Shown here one piece after another: positions 28,546-36,881 of a stretch of 64,000 nt of DNA. A program made the translations under genes and the position numbers. Within the stretch, counting starts at the first letter, position 1, and every line of letters starts with the position of its first letter. Under the pieces are notes generated by a model. The model searched no databases and was not told where the DNA came from. It worked only from the letters and a program-made list of their open reading frames with translations. This DNA comes from Oscillospiraceae bacterium. Its GTDB lineage: Bacteria; Bacillota; Clostridia; Saccharofermentanales; Fastidiosipilaceae. The DNA lies in contig JASBZA010000002.1 of NCBI GenBank assembly GCA_029983685.1, positions 62,001-126,000 on the forward strand. The letters are read 5' to 3'.

Positions 28546-29325
28546 TTAGAAACCTCCCCCCTCAACCTCCATCAGCTCTCTCACCGCTTCCACGGCACAT
28601 TGAATAGCCAGGTCCATGTCGTAATGAGGCGGAGGATTAGGAAGGCCTTGGCGCTCTCGATCCTTATTCCACAGTGTATTGAGAACACAGCCGGTCCGGA
28701 TGCCCAGGATATGACCCACAATAAAAAGCGCGGCCGACTCCATCTCGGAAGCCAAGGTACCGGCCTTAAGCCAGGCCGACCACTTTTGTTCTAGCTCGTA
28801 GGAGATAGGCATCCGGTCCAGATCGTGCTGACCGTAAAAGGAGTCTTTGGAATGGACCACGCCCACGTGATAAGAAGATTCGGATCCTAAGAGAACTTCA
28901 CGTGCGGCCATGACCAGGGCATTGGTTACCTCGAAATCTGCCAGAGCCGGGAATTCAATGGGGACATATTCTCGGGTCGTGCCTTCCATGCGGATAGACC
29001 CTTGAGCAATGACCAGGTCTCCCGACAGCACATCCATGTCCATGCCTCCACAAGTCCCGACACGAACCACCGTATGAACACCCAATTGATGGAGCTCTTC
29101 CAGTGCAATAGCCGTAGAAGGGCCGCCCATACCGGTCGACATAACCAGGACCGGTGTTCCATCGATTTGGCCCACATAAGACGTATACTCCCGGCTGCTG
29201 GCCAGAAATTGAGGGTTTTCCAGGTACTCGGCAATCGCCTTAACTCTTCCGGGGTCGCCCGGCAAGATGGCATATTGGACTTCCAAGGAATCCTCTAAAC
29301 CGATATGGTACATCTTCTTCGTCAT
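28546..29325 (-). CDS. udp: Uridine phosphorylase
   Basis: This 259-residue member of the PNP/UDP family has YAILPGDPGRVKAIAEYL at the start (phosphate-binding Gly and Arg), MSTGMGGPSTAIALEEL, and LASEMESAALFIVG, the ribose-binding Met-Glu motif. It cleaves uridine to uracil and ribose-1-phosphate in the cytoplasm for nucleoside salvage. AAAGGA precedes the ATG. It lies divergent in role from the neighbouring polysaccharide operon, but on the same strand just upstream of that operon's promoter; read-through is possible because no clear terminator separates them. Confidence 0.92.
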   Translation of the reverse strand: MTKKMYHIGLEDSLEVQYAILPGDPGRVKAIAEYLENPQFLASSREYTSYVGQIDGTPVLVMSTGMGGPSTAIALEELHQLGVHTVVRVGTCGGMDMDVLSGDLVIAQGSIRMEGTTREYVPIEFPALADFEVTNALVMAAREVLLGSESSYHVGVVHSKDSFYGQHDLDRMPISYELEQKWSAWLKAGTLASEMESAALFIVGHILGIRTGCVLNTLWNKDRERQGLPNPPPHYDMDLAIQCAVEAVRELMEVEGGGF

Positions 29326-29348
29326 AACTTTATCCTTTCACACGAATA

Positions 29349-29378
29349 AGAGGAGGCACAATCTCTTGCACCTCCTCT
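29349..29378 (-). terminator. Hairpin after the DUF948-like gene
   Basis: AGAGGAGG and CCTCCTCT form an 8-bp stem around a 14-base loop, between the DUF948-like gene and udp. On the minus strand it is followed only by TTATT, so it is a weak terminator candidate. Confidence 0.4.
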
Positions 29379-29470
29379 CTGCATGTTTATTCATCTTGAT
29401 TGCTGTTCACGGCTTTTGACGGTTTCTTGCATGCAGTGCCTAACGTTACTACGCCACTGCACAGACCTAG

Positions 29471-29983
29471 CTAACGTCTCTTCTTGCGCTTACTGCTTCT
29501 CTTACCGCGCCTACGTCCTGCTGCAAAAGCGGCGAAGATAGTCGATAGTATGGAGCCGAAACCGCCTACTGAAGCGGTTGCTCCGACCCTGTCCACAATA
29601 CCCAGAAGTCCGTTGCTAAGGCCTACCACCAGAGCCGATACGGCTCCCACTCCGGCATTAGCCGCATCCAGTGCGTCTAAGGTGTGTTCCAGGAGCCCCG
29701 GACTGGCTTCGGTGACATCGTCGGTAATATCCACCAGATTCCCCAAGATATCTCGAATCTTAACGGCCATGGCCGGCAATTCGGCCGTGGTCTCCACGAG
29801 GGGTACCGAGACATCATCCAAAAGTTTATTCACTTTCTTCATCGTGGTAATGACTCGAATCAGCAGAACAATCAAAACCACCAGGGCAACAATGCCCGCC
29901 AAAATCAGAAGTCCCAGGAGGATATCCCTCAGGTCTAGCGATACGTTAACAGCTAGAGCAGTCGATAGTGTGTGAAACGTCAT
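29471..29983 (-). CDS. Small membrane protein, DUF948-like
   Basis: This 170-residue protein has one N-terminal membrane helix (about 22-45, LLGLLILAGIVALVVLIVLL) followed by a long helical region with MKKVNKLLDDVSVPLVET, like DUF948/YtxG general-stress membrane proteins. It ends in a very basic tail (RRRGKRSSKRKKRR). It follows the YtxH-like gene in the same direction, with AGGAGG before its ATG; the ytxG-ytxH style pairing supports an envelope or stress role. The exact function is not known. Confidence 0.7.
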   Translation of the reverse strand: MTFHTLSTALAVNVSLDLRDILLGLLILAGIVALVVLIVLLIRVITTMKKVNKLLDDVSVPLVETTAELPAMAVKIRDILGNLVDITDDVTEASPGLLEHTLDALDAANAGVGAVSALVVGLSNGLLGIVDRVGATASVGGFGSILSTIFAAFAAGRRRGKRSSKRKKRR

Positions 29984-30029
29984 GTAATCCTCCTTATCGC
30001 TTAGCGTAAACCGGTCTGATCAAATCGGC

Positions 30030-30452
30030 TTACTTTTCGTCCTTAACTTCATCAGCGAACTCTTCGACTTCCTCACCGATATCATCGGCTGCGTCTTTAA
30101 CGGTGTCACCGACGTTTCTTGCGTGGCGACGAGCTCTTCTGGCGTTCTTACGGGTCTCCTTCTTAGTCTCATCGAAGTTCTCTTTAAACTGATTATAAGT
30201 ATCCGATACCTTAGCACTGACCTTATCGCCTACTTCTTGCGCTTTGTCCTTAGCGGTGTTGTAGGTTTCGGTAGCAAATTCACCGATATCTTCACGGGTC
30301 TCCTTGCCGGACTTAGGTGCAAATAATATGCCCAAAGTCAATCCAGCTAAAGCACCTCCAGTAATACCTGCAAGCGTACCGATTGCTGTACTTCTTCTCT
30401 TGTCTCTCTTATTCTGGCCTGTAAAAGCTCCGATAATTTCCTCAATAATCAT
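30030..30452 (-). CDS. YtxH-domain protein
   Basis: The 140-residue protein has a short hydrophobic glycine-rich segment (about 25-45, GITGGALAGLTLGILFAPKSGKE), the hallmark of the YtxH family, followed by a charged helical tail predicted to form coiled coil. GKETREDI after the hydrophobic part is typical. It probably associates with the membrane and is linked to general stress in Bacillus relatives. AGGAGG precedes the ATG. It is the first gene of a two-gene operon with the DUF948-like gene. Confidence 0.8.
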   Translation of the reverse strand: MIIEEIIGAFTGQNKRDKRRSTAIGTLAGITGGALAGLTLGILFAPKSGKETREDIGEFATETYNTAKDKAQEVGDKVSAKVSDTYNQFKENFDETKKETRKNARRARRHARNVGDTVKDAADDIGEEVEEFADEVKDEK

Positions 30453-30493
30453 AAGTTTTACCTCCTATGCATTCAGCAATTTGTATGTAAAGA

Positions 30494-30502
30494 ATTATAA
30501 CA
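30494..30502 (-). promoter_or_regulatory. Promoter of the ytxH-like operon
   Basis: TGTTATAAT, an extended -10, lies about 42 bases upstream of the start on the minus strand. The -35 region is weak. Confidence 0.5.
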
Positions 30503-30530
30503 TACGCATTTGAGTTTGCACTTACATTTC

Positions 30531-32045
30531 TTACCAGGTTTCCAAAGGTCTGTTCTGATCCGCCAATCGTTTGGCCATTACATCCTTGCAAGTTTTGGTG
30601 AATCGAGCAGCCAGCAAAGGTTCTGAATAAAAATGTATATTAGCCTTAGATGACCATATCGTGGAGGTCGAAAAGCCCTCCATCTCATAACCCAAACCCT
30701 GGATATTGGTCCTATAAGATGCCCCGTCCGGCTCAAAAGAAATCAGATCTTCTAAGACGCAGGGAATACCCATTCCCTGTAAGGCCAGAAGGTCGTCTCG
30801 CCTGGCTGACATGGTCGCATAGTAGGGCGGGTGGGGTTCAGGGTTACGGCTTGCCACAGTGGAAATAAGTCCGACAAGTGGCCACTCCAAGCCCGTCTCG
30901 GTCCGATAAGCTTTGGCCAAATAAAGCGAAGCGGTCCCTTCGGCCAAAACCGGGACACCTTGCTTAGCCAGCCTGTAGATATGTTGACGTAAGGATACAT
31001 TCTCGGACGCCTCGGCCAAGTAATCCAAAAGACGACCGGACCCGAAATAGAGACCATCCAGGTTGGGCGGTAAAATCGGGTCTTTTAACGGGCTGAAGAA
31101 GACCAGTTCCGCCCCCATCTCTTGTAAGATATCCAAATTTTCTTTGTAGTAATAAGAAAAAGCCTCATCGTAGGCTACACCCAGCCGGTAACGCCTGTTT
31201 TCGAAACCCAAAAGCTGCTGAGCCCTAAAAATTTTCTGAGGCAGGTCTTCATCCAAAGACGGGGCCTGGTCGGCAATTCGAAGAATCTGTCGGATGTCGA
31301 GCTTGTTTTTTAACTCTTGGCGTAAGATATCGATTTGCCTTTGTAAGTTTTCTTCGTAAAGATCCGGCAAAATTCCGGCTCGACTAAGAATATCTTCTTC
31401 TAATAAGAAGGGAGGAATCGTTCCTAAGATAGGTAGCTGGAGCTCGGTCTCGATTTGCCTTCTTATATCTTTAGGAATAGCTTCTTCTATGCCGGCCAAA
31501 ATAAAACCTGCCACGACCTCCCCGGGCCTAAAATCCAGCAAGCCTTTCAGATAAGACAAGTGGGTAAAAGAAAATTCTCGAACGTCTACCACCAAAATAA
31601 CCGGCGTCCGGCTCTTTCGGGCCAGGTCCGCCGGGCTTCCCGGAGGTACACTCTGATCTTCCGACCAGGAGACTTCCAGGGGGCTGTAAGTATCGAAATA
31701 TGGCATCCTGGAATGAATGAGGGCAATTCGGCTGGACTCGGCATAGTGGGTCAAAAGGTAAAACAAGGAATCTTCATCATGAAACCAGGCGTCCAGGCTG
31801 TAGGACGGGTGACCGCTAGCTATCCTTAAGGCATGGTGGAAATCATAGGACGGTCCGGCCGCATAAGCAATAGGCTTTAGGCCGTCTTCTTGCCAGATTC
31901 TCAGAAGGGCCAGCGACACCAGGTCGCTGATGCCCTTTTTGCCCACATCGGTAATCATGATACGAGGTGATTTAGCCAAATTTTCCGTCTCGGCCGCCTC
32001 CTGACCTTTCCGTATCTCGCGCACATAATAGGGGACCTTCGCCAT
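30531..32045 (-). CDS. CobB/CbiA-like protein with degenerate active sites
   Basis: The 504-residue protein follows the cobyrinate a,c-diamide synthase plan: an N-terminal dethiobiotin-synthetase-like ATPase domain and a C-terminal type 1 glutamine amidotransferase domain (LGVAYDEAFSYYYKENLDIL, SENVSLRQHIYRLAKQGVPVLAEG). The P-loop is eroded (ITDVGKKGISD, about residues 31-41, instead of a GxxSGxGKTT type loop). The usual nucleophile AEC-G is AEG-T, so Gly370 replaces the catalytic Cys. It therefore probably cannot use glutamine. No cobalamin gene is near. It may have a structural or different amide-forming role; the function is unknown. Strong AGGAGGAGG site. Confidence 0.75.
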   Translation of the reverse strand: MAKVPYYVREIRKGQEAAETENLAKSPRIMITDVGKKGISDLVSLALLRIWQEDGLKPIAYAAGPSYDFHHALRIASGHPSYSLDAWFHDEDSLFYLLTHYAESSRIALIHSRMPYFDTYSPLEVSWSEDQSVPPGSPADLARKSRTPVILVVDVREFSFTHLSYLKGLLDFRPGEVVAGFILAGIEEAIPKDIRRQIETELQLPILGTIPPFLLEEDILSRAGILPDLYEENLQRQIDILRQELKNKLDIRQILRIADQAPSLDEDLPQKIFRAQQLLGFENRRYRLGVAYDEAFSYYYKENLDILQEMGAELVFFSPLKDPILPPNLDGLYFGSGRLLDYLAEASENVSLRQHIYRLAKQGVPVLAEGTASLYLAKAYRTETGLEWPLVGLISTVASRNPEPHPPYYATMSARRDDLLALQGMGIPCVLEDLISFEPDGASYRTNIQGLGYEMEGFSTSTIWSSKANIHFYSEPLLAARFTKTCKDVMAKRLADQNRPLETW

Positions 32046-32092
32046 GGTCTTAGCCTCCTCCTAAAGTCTGAAGAATCGCTTGTTTTGGCCCT

Positions 32093-32101
32093 ATTATAGC
32101 A
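32093..32101 (-). promoter_or_regulatory. Promoter of the CobB-like gene
   Basis: TGCTATAAT reads leftward between the ribU stop and the CobB-like gene, about 48 bases from its start. It makes that gene a separate unit from ribU. Confidence 0.5.
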
Positions 32102-32111
32102 ATAAATCCGC

Positions 32112-32717
32112 CTAGTTCAGTTTAGACTTGAAAACCTTCTTGAGTGCTAGAAAAACCACAAAACTGATTACGCTGTTGAGGCAGGCCTTGATGAGGTTAA
32201 AAGGGATAATAGCGGGAAGGAGCAGGGCCTTGACCGCCTCGACCGGTGCGTTGGTGAAAAGTGGTGTGATGATGAGGTTCATGGGAATCATAATGAGGGT
32301 CATGGCAACGCTACCGAGCACCAGGCCTAAAATAAGATTCAGATTGGTCTTCTTTCGCTTCCACAGCAAGGCCGGGATAAGGACCAAGAGGCCCGAGGCC
32401 AAAAAGTGCATGAGAAGGCCGTAAAGGCCTGACGCCATGGGGGTGACTAGTTGGACCAGGCAGATGACCAGGAGGACCAAAAGTCCGTGGGCAGGTCCCG
32501 CCATAAGGCCTGCGATAATGGCCGGTACATCGCCCATCTCATAAATAAGCCAGGGCGCAACACCCGGGAAAAGGGGGACCCTTAGAACAAACATCAATAA
32601 AACACCCAGTGCGGCCATAAGACCGTCCAGGGCCAAGAGCCTGACATTCTTGGTCTTTTGTGCCTTGTCCAAACCTGTCGGACCGCCTACTTGTTTTGCG
32701 TCTTCTTTCATCGCCAT
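32112..32717 (-). CDS. ribU: Riboflavin transporter S-component (ECF type)
   Basis: This 201-residue membrane protein with about six helices has LIYEMGDVPAIIAGLMAGP and HGLLVLLVICLVQLV, the conserved signature of RibU S-components. It binds riboflavin and uses the shared ECF ATPase module, which is encoded elsewhere. AAAGGAG precedes the ATG. The gene lies directly behind an FMN riboswitch with a terminator, which supports the assignment independently of the protein. Confidence 0.92.
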   Translation of the reverse strand: MAMKEDAKQVGGPTGLDKAQKTKNVRLLALDGLMAALGVLLMFVLRVPLFPGVAPWLIYEMGDVPAIIAGLMAGPAHGLLVLLVICLVQLVTPMASGLYGLLMHFLASGLLVLIPALLWKRKKTNLNLILGLVLGSVAMTLIMIPMNLIITPLFTNAPVEAVKALLLPAIIPFNLIKACLNSVISFVVFLALKKVFKSKLN

Positions 32718-32748
32718 ACTAGCTCCTTTCGGCCGTCTTCTCGTTTAT

Positions 32749-32773
32749 AAAAAAGCCCCGAAAAAATCGGGGC
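32749..32773 (-). terminator. Riboswitch-controlled intrinsic terminator
   Basis: GCCCCGA and TCGGGGC form a 7-bp stem followed on the minus strand by six T. It lies between the FMN aptamer and ribU, about 30 bases before the start, so FMN binding would stop transcription. Confidence 0.85.
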
Positions 32774-32792
32774 CCAATAAATAAACTAAAAC

Positions 32793-32944
32793 CAGTCTTT
32801 CTTCCATCCGGACTATACCGTCGGCTCTAGAATCGCACTAGATCAACTTATGTTCGCGGGCTTGTCTTCCTCAACTAAAGCCTCATTAGGCACTAGTCTC
32901 TGAAGCTTACCGCCGGTGGGGAATCTCACCCCGCCCCGAAGACA
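32793..32944 (-). promoter_or_regulatory. FMN riboswitch (RFN element)
   Basis: Read leftward, the conserved RFN blocks appear in order: TCTTCGGGGCGGGGTG, GATTCCCCACCGGCGGTA, AGCCCGCGA, TGATCTAGTGCGATTC, AGAGCCGACGGTATAGTC and GGATGGAAGAA. The order and spacing are canonical for the six-helix FMN aptamer. It controls ribU by transcription termination. Confidence 0.97.
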
Positions 32945-33008
32945 GCTCTATTAAAATTGTTAAACTCATTATGGTCCATATGTAATGCTTTCGCAAGGGG
33001 AATACAGA

Positions 33009-33746
33009 CTAAGATTCCAATTCGTGTTCATGCATATTGCGACCTAGTTTTGCATCCGCTATACGACGTGCCAAGTCTGCCCGGTTTTCTTCACTGTAAA
33101 ATGGATCTATCCCGGTCGCACAAGATGCTCTTAAAGGACATCCCTCACACACCGGCTTTTTCTTGCAATGTGCTTTCGCGTGATGGACAATCAGGGCATG
33201 CAAGCGATTGTATACCTTAACATCTCGGGGTAAACGCTGCTCCACATAGGCCTTTATTTCTTTATATGTCTTCCCTGCTTCTAGCGGATAACGTGAGAAG
33301 AGTCGCTTGGTATATGCATCCACTACAAAAGTCGGAAACTCGAAGGCATAAAGCAAGATGGCGTCCGCTGTTTCAGGACCTATGCCTTTTAAATCTAAGA
33401 GCTCTTCACGAAGCTTATCTATAGGCTCTTTTTGTACAGCTTCCGGGTCGAAGTGATAAGAAGCATACCAGCCGGTAAGATTTTTTAGATATATAGCTTT
33501 TTGACGAAAAAAGCCGGCCGGCTTTATTAGGGCCTCCAGCTCTTCTTGGGGTAGGGTTTGAATTCTCTGAGGGGTCAAGTCACCTGCGAAGTTACAGATG
33601 GCTTTCTCCACATTGGTCCAAGCCGTGTTCTGGGTCAGGATGGCACCGACCATAATCTCGTAAACCGTATCTGCCGGCCATTGACCTATATCGCCGTAAC
33701 CGCTTCGTAAGTTTTCATAAATTTCTTTAAGCTTCTCTGCTCCCAT
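33009..33746 (-). CDS. Endonuclease III-like HhH-GPD DNA glycosylase
   Basis: This 245-residue protein has the HhH motif in LKGIGPETADAILLYAF, the catalytic Asp region FVVDAYTKRL, and a four-Cys cluster near the end (C-x5-C-x2-C-x5-C, within CKKKPVCEGCPLRASC) for a 4Fe-4S cluster. The Lys of true endonuclease III (GxGRKTA) is absent; PET takes its place, so it may be a monofunctional base-excision glycosylase rather than an AP lyase. I chose the ATG at 33746 with AAAGGA ahead, rather than an ATG at 33806 inside the Rrf2 gene that lacks a ribosome site. It follows the Rrf2 gene at 34 bases. Confidence 0.85.
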   Translation of the reverse strand: MGAEKLKEIYENLRSGYGDIGQWPADTVYEIMVGAILTQNTAWTNVEKAICNFAGDLTPQRIQTLPQEELEALIKPAGFFRQKAIYLKNLTGWYASYHFDPEAVQKEPIDKLREELLDLKGIGPETADAILLYAFEFPTFVVDAYTKRLFSRYPLEAGKTYKEIKAYVEQRLPRDVKVYNRLHALIVHHAKAHCKKKPVCEGCPLRASCATGIDPFYSEENRADLARRIADAKLGRNMHEHELES

Positions 33747-33780
33747 AAGGTCCGTCCTTTGGCCTTGCTCAGCCACCGAC

Positions 33781-34203
33781 TTAAAGGGGTTTGTCGCCCC
33801 ACTCATCTACAATGCGTTGGATAGAGTAAGACTTAAAGTATGTCTCCATCTGTTCCTGGAATACTCTGTAAACGGCGTTCACCTGGCAGCCTAAGACATT
33901 ACCGTGGCGGCTACAGTAAGAATCCTCTTCCAAGCAGCGATTGATAGCAGTAGTGGGTTCCATCAGTTCAATAATATCCCATAAGCTAATATCTTGGGGA
34001 TTCACACACAATTTATACCCCCCTTTTACACCGCGGAATTGTTTGACATAACCCGCATCTACCAGTTTCTTCATGATTTTAAAAATATAATTAGGAGAAA
34101 CTTTGGAAAAATTGGCCAAATCTTGGCTTGTGACCAGGCCTTCAGCCTCAGCTAAATATAAGACTACACGAATGGCATAGTCGGTAGTTAAGTTCAATTG
34201 CAT
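33781..34203 (-). CDS. Rrf2-family Fe-S transcription regulator
   Basis: The 140-residue protein has the Rrf2 winged helix (LTTDYAIRVVLYLAEA, then GGYKLCVNPQDISLWDI) and three cysteines C90, C97 and C106 in the region where IscR and NsrR bind a 2Fe-2S or 4Fe-4S cluster. It is therefore a likely sensor of oxygen, nitric oxide or Fe-S status. It is divergent from pflB across a 395-base gap, so it may also act on the pfl promoter. Its stop is followed by the endonuclease III-like gene on the same strand. Confidence 0.88.
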   Translation of the reverse strand: MQLNLTTDYAIRVVLYLAEAEGLVTSQDLANFSKVSPNYIFKIMKKLVDAGYVKQFRGVKGGYKLCVNPQDISLWDIIELMEPTTAINRCLEEDSYCSRHGNVLGCQVNAVYRVFQEQMETYFKSYSIQRIVDEWGDKPL

Positions 34204-34276
34204 GGTGTAAAAAATTCTCTTTCTTCAAAATTTATATAAAGCTCTTAATTCGGACCATTTTAGTTAAGTTTAACGC

Positions 34277-34303
34277 ATTATAATACCTATATGCAATAGA
34301 CAA
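34277..34303 (-). promoter_or_regulatory. Candidate promoter of the Rrf2 gene
   Basis: TATAAT (34277-34282) with TTGTCT 15 bases upstream reads leftward, about 75 bases before the Rrf2 start. The spacing is short, so only the -10 is convincing. Confidence 0.4.
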
Positions 34304-34393
34304 CGATTTTCTGAAAAGCTTGTTATAAATTGTTTATGTATAACATATACCTCTTATTCTCAAAAACTGAAATATAAGGATCCTCTTCGCAAA

Positions 34394-34407
34394 GTGATTA
34401 CAATCAC
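34394..34407. promoter_or_regulatory. Crp/Fnr-type box, distal (GTGA-N6-TCAC)
   Basis: A perfect dyad GTGA-TTACAA-TCAC. Its centre, 34400.5, is 51 bp upstream of the proximal box, at about -92.5 from the expected pflB transcription start. The Crp/Fnr superfamily recognises this core. Confidence 0.7.
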
Positions 34408-34444
34408 AATATCATTCAAAATAAGCGTTTTTAGTCTATAGATA

Positions 34445-34486
34445 GTGACGAATATCACATACTTTGTTTTAAACGCTCTTTATACT
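34445..34486 (+). promoter_or_regulatory. pflB promoter with proximal Crp/Fnr-type box at -41.5
   Basis: GTGA-CGAATA-TCAC (34445-34458) is centred at 34451.5. TATACT (34481-34486) serves as -10, giving a start near 34493 and putting the box at about -41.5, the class II activator position. The -35 hexamer is poor, as expected for an activator-dependent promoter. The remaining part of the 34204-34598 gap holds the distal box, the leftward Rrf2 promoter, and an untranslated leader of about 105 bases with an AGGAGG site. Confidence 0.7.
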
Positions 34487-34598
34487 GGAGCCACATAGAG
34501 CAAAGAAAGGCAAATCGTGATGTGGCGCACAAACTATACGCCCATCCGAAACTCCCCAAGTGTATCGGGAAGAAGATAATTTATAGGAGGACATCCAA

Positions 34599-36881
34599 AT
34601 GACAAAAGATATGGTAAACACCTCAATCGAGATGAAGAAAGCCTGGGAAGGCTTTAAGGGAACAACCTGGCAAGACGAGATTAACGTCAGGGATTTTATC
34701 CAGGCTAACTACATCCCCTACACCGGTGACGAAGCTTTCCTGGCCGATGCGACCGAGGATACTTCGGCCCTGTGGAACGCAGTCGACGCCATGATTCAAG
34801 AAGATGTGGCCGAGGGCAAGATCCGCGTAGACCTGGATCACTTCTCGGGCATCAACGAAGTGGGCCCAGGATATATTGATCAGGCCAAAGAAAAAATTGT
34901 AGGCCTTCAGTCCGACGCCCCTCTGAAGCGTTTGGTGAACCCTTTCGGCGGTGTCCGTATGGTTCGTAACTCTTTGGACCAGTACAACATCGACTACGAC
35001 GAGGAAAAGCTCAACACGTTCGAGCAATACCACAAGACCCATAACCAAGGTGTCTTCGACGCCTATACCCCCGAGATGCGTTTGGCCCGTACCGCCGGCC
35101 TTCTGACCGGTCTTCCGGACGCTTACGGCAGAGGCCGTATCATCGGCGACTACCGCCGCATCGCCCTCTACGGTGTTGACCGTCTCGTAGCCGAAAAGAC
35201 CAAGGACAAGGCCCATTTGACCGGACCTGCCATGGACGAGATCATCCGTCGCCGTGAAGAGCTCAGCGAAGAAATCCGTGCCCTGAAGGAAATCGCCGCT
35301 ATGGCCCAAAACTACGGCTACGATATTTCTAAGCCCGCCACGACCGCCCAGGAAGCCATCCAATGGACCTACTTCGGCTATTTGGCCGCGGTAAAAGAAA
35401 ACAACGGTGCCGCCATGTCCTTTGGCCGTAATGCCAACTTCTTCGATATTTACATCGAGCGTGACCTGGAGCGCGGCATCCTGACCGAAGCCGAGGCTCA
35501 GGAACTTACCGACCAGCTCATCATTAAGCTCAGACTGGTGCGTCACTTGAGAACACCCGAATACGACGAGTTATTCGCCGGCGACCCGACCTGGGTAACC
35601 GAGTCCATCGGCGGTATGGGTGAAGACGGACGCCCCATGGTGGTGAAGACTTCTTATCGCTTGCTCCACAGCTTGAGAAACTTAGGCCCCTCGCCCGAGC
35701 CCAACCTGACCATTCTCTGGTCTCAGGAATTGCCCGAGGCTTTCAAGAACTACTGTGCCCAGCTCAGCATCGACACCGACGCCATCCAGTACGAGAACGA
35801 CGACGTCATGCGTCCGATTTACGGCGACGATTACGCCATTGCCTGCTGTGTGTCCGCCATGCGTATCGGCAAGGAGATGCAATTTTTCGGTGCCCGTGCC
35901 AATCTGGCCAAAGCTCTCCTCTATGCTATCAACGGCGGTGTGGATGAAGTGAAAACTGTAAAGGGCAGCAATCAGCCGCTCCGGGTTATAGACGGTCTGG
36001 AGCCTATTACGGCCGACATCTTGTATTACAATGAGGTTTTGGCCCGCTACAAGATTGTCTTAGGAAAACTGGCCAAGCTTTACGTCAACACCATGAACAC
36101 CATCCACTTCATGCACGACAAGTACGCTTATGAAGCAGGACAAATGGCCCTCCACGATACTGACCTCCATCGCTATTTGGCCATGGGTGTCGCCGGTATC
36201 TCCATCGCCGCAGACTCTCTGAGTGCCATTAAACATGCCGAAGTTCGTCCTGTCCGAAACGAGCACGGACTTGCTATCGACTTCGAAACCGAGGGCGACT
36301 TCCCCTGCTACGGTAACGACGATGACCGTGTGGACCAGATTGCTGTTGACTTGACCAAATTCTTCATCGGCGAACTTAGAAAGCACCACACCTACAGAAA
36401 TTCCGAGCCGACCTTGTCGCTTCTGACCATCACCTCCAATGTCAGCTACGGCAAGAAGACCGGTTCTACACCCGACGGTCGTAAGAAGGGTGAAGCCTTT
36501 GCTCCGGGTGCCAACCCCATGCACGGCAGAGACAAGACGGGGGCTTTGGCCTCATTGAACTCCGTGGCCAAAATCCCTTACGGCGACTGTGCCCAAGACG
36601 GTATCTCCAATACCTTCACCATCGTTCCGCAGATTTTAGGCAAGGACGACCAAAGCCGCAGACAAAACCTGGTGCAAATCCTGGACGGCTACTTCGTTCA
36701 AAATGCCTTCCACCTTAACGTCAACGTTTTGGATAGGTCTCGCCTGATCGATGCCATGGAGAACCCCGAAAAATACCCCAACCTGACCATCCGTGTGTCC
36801 GGTTATGCGGTTCGTTTCAACCAACTGTCCAGAGAGCACCAGGAAGAAGTCATCAAGAGGACCTTCCATGAGGCTGTCTAA
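34599..36881 (+). CDS. pflB: Pyruvate formate-lyase
   Basis: The 760-residue glycyl radical enzyme converts pyruvate and CoA to acetyl-CoA and formate. The adjacent catalytic cysteines are C416-C417 in YAIACCVSAMRIG, and the radical glycine is G735 in RVSGYAVRFN near the C-terminus. FGGVRMVRNS and the full length match PflB rather than diol-dehydratase or choline-lyase relatives. AGGAGG precedes the ATG. The gene is clearly more GC-rich and codon-biased than its neighbours, as expected for a highly expressed gene, which also explains the long antisense open frames opposite it. The activase gene overlaps its 3' end. Confidence 0.97.
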   Translation: MTKDMVNTSIEMKKAWEGFKGTTWQDEINVRDFIQANYIPYTGDEAFLADATEDTSALWNAVDAMIQEDVAEGKIRVDLDHFSGINEVGPGYIDQAKEKIVGLQSDAPLKRLVNPFGGVRMVRNSLDQYNIDYDEEKLNTFEQYHKTHNQGVFDAYTPEMRLARTAGLLTGLPDAYGRGRIIGDYRRIALYGVDRLVAEKTKDKAHLTGPAMDEIIRRREELSEEIRALKEIAAMAQNYGYDISKPATTAQEAIQWTYFGYLAAVKENNGAAMSFGRNANFFDIYIERDLERGILTEAEAQELTDQLIIKLRLVRHLRTPEYDELFAGDPTWVTESIGGMGEDGRPMVVKTSYRLLHSLRNLGPSPEPNLTILWSQELPEAFKNYCAQLSIDTDAIQYENDDVMRPIYGDDYAIACCVSAMRIGKEMQFFGARANLAKALLYAINGGVDEVKTVKGSNQPLRVIDGLEPITADILYYNEVLARYKIVLGKLAKLYVNTMNTIHFMHDKYAYEAGQMALHDTDLHRYLAMGVAGISIAADSLSAIKHAEVRPVRNEHGLAIDFETEGDFPCYGNDDDRVDQIAVDLTKFFIGELRKHHTYRNSEPTLSLLTITSNVSYGKKTGSTPDGRKKGEAFAPGANPMHGRDKTGALASLNSVAKIPYGDCAQDGISNTFTIVPQILGKDDQSRRQNLVQILDGYFVQNAFHLNVNVLDRSRLIDAMENPEKYPNLTIRVSGYAVRFNQLSREHQEEVIKRTFHEAV

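Noticed and set aside
29484..29975. 163-residue open frame antisense to the DUF948-like gene
   Set aside because: No ribosome site and low-complexity composition; the opposite frame has a membrane helix and AGGAGG.
34517..34530. Third Crp/Fnr-like site GTGA-N6-GCAC
   Set aside because: It has a mismatch in the core and lies downstream of the predicted start, so it is likely chance.
34623..36524. Long open frames antisense to pflB (307 and 154 residues)
   Set aside because: They follow from the strong codon bias of pflB, have no ribosome sites and no recognisable domains.
36793..36867. Longer N-terminus of the pyruvate formate-lyase activase
   Set aside because: The extra residues lie within pflB and do not match the family; the ATG at 36868 has a ribosome site.
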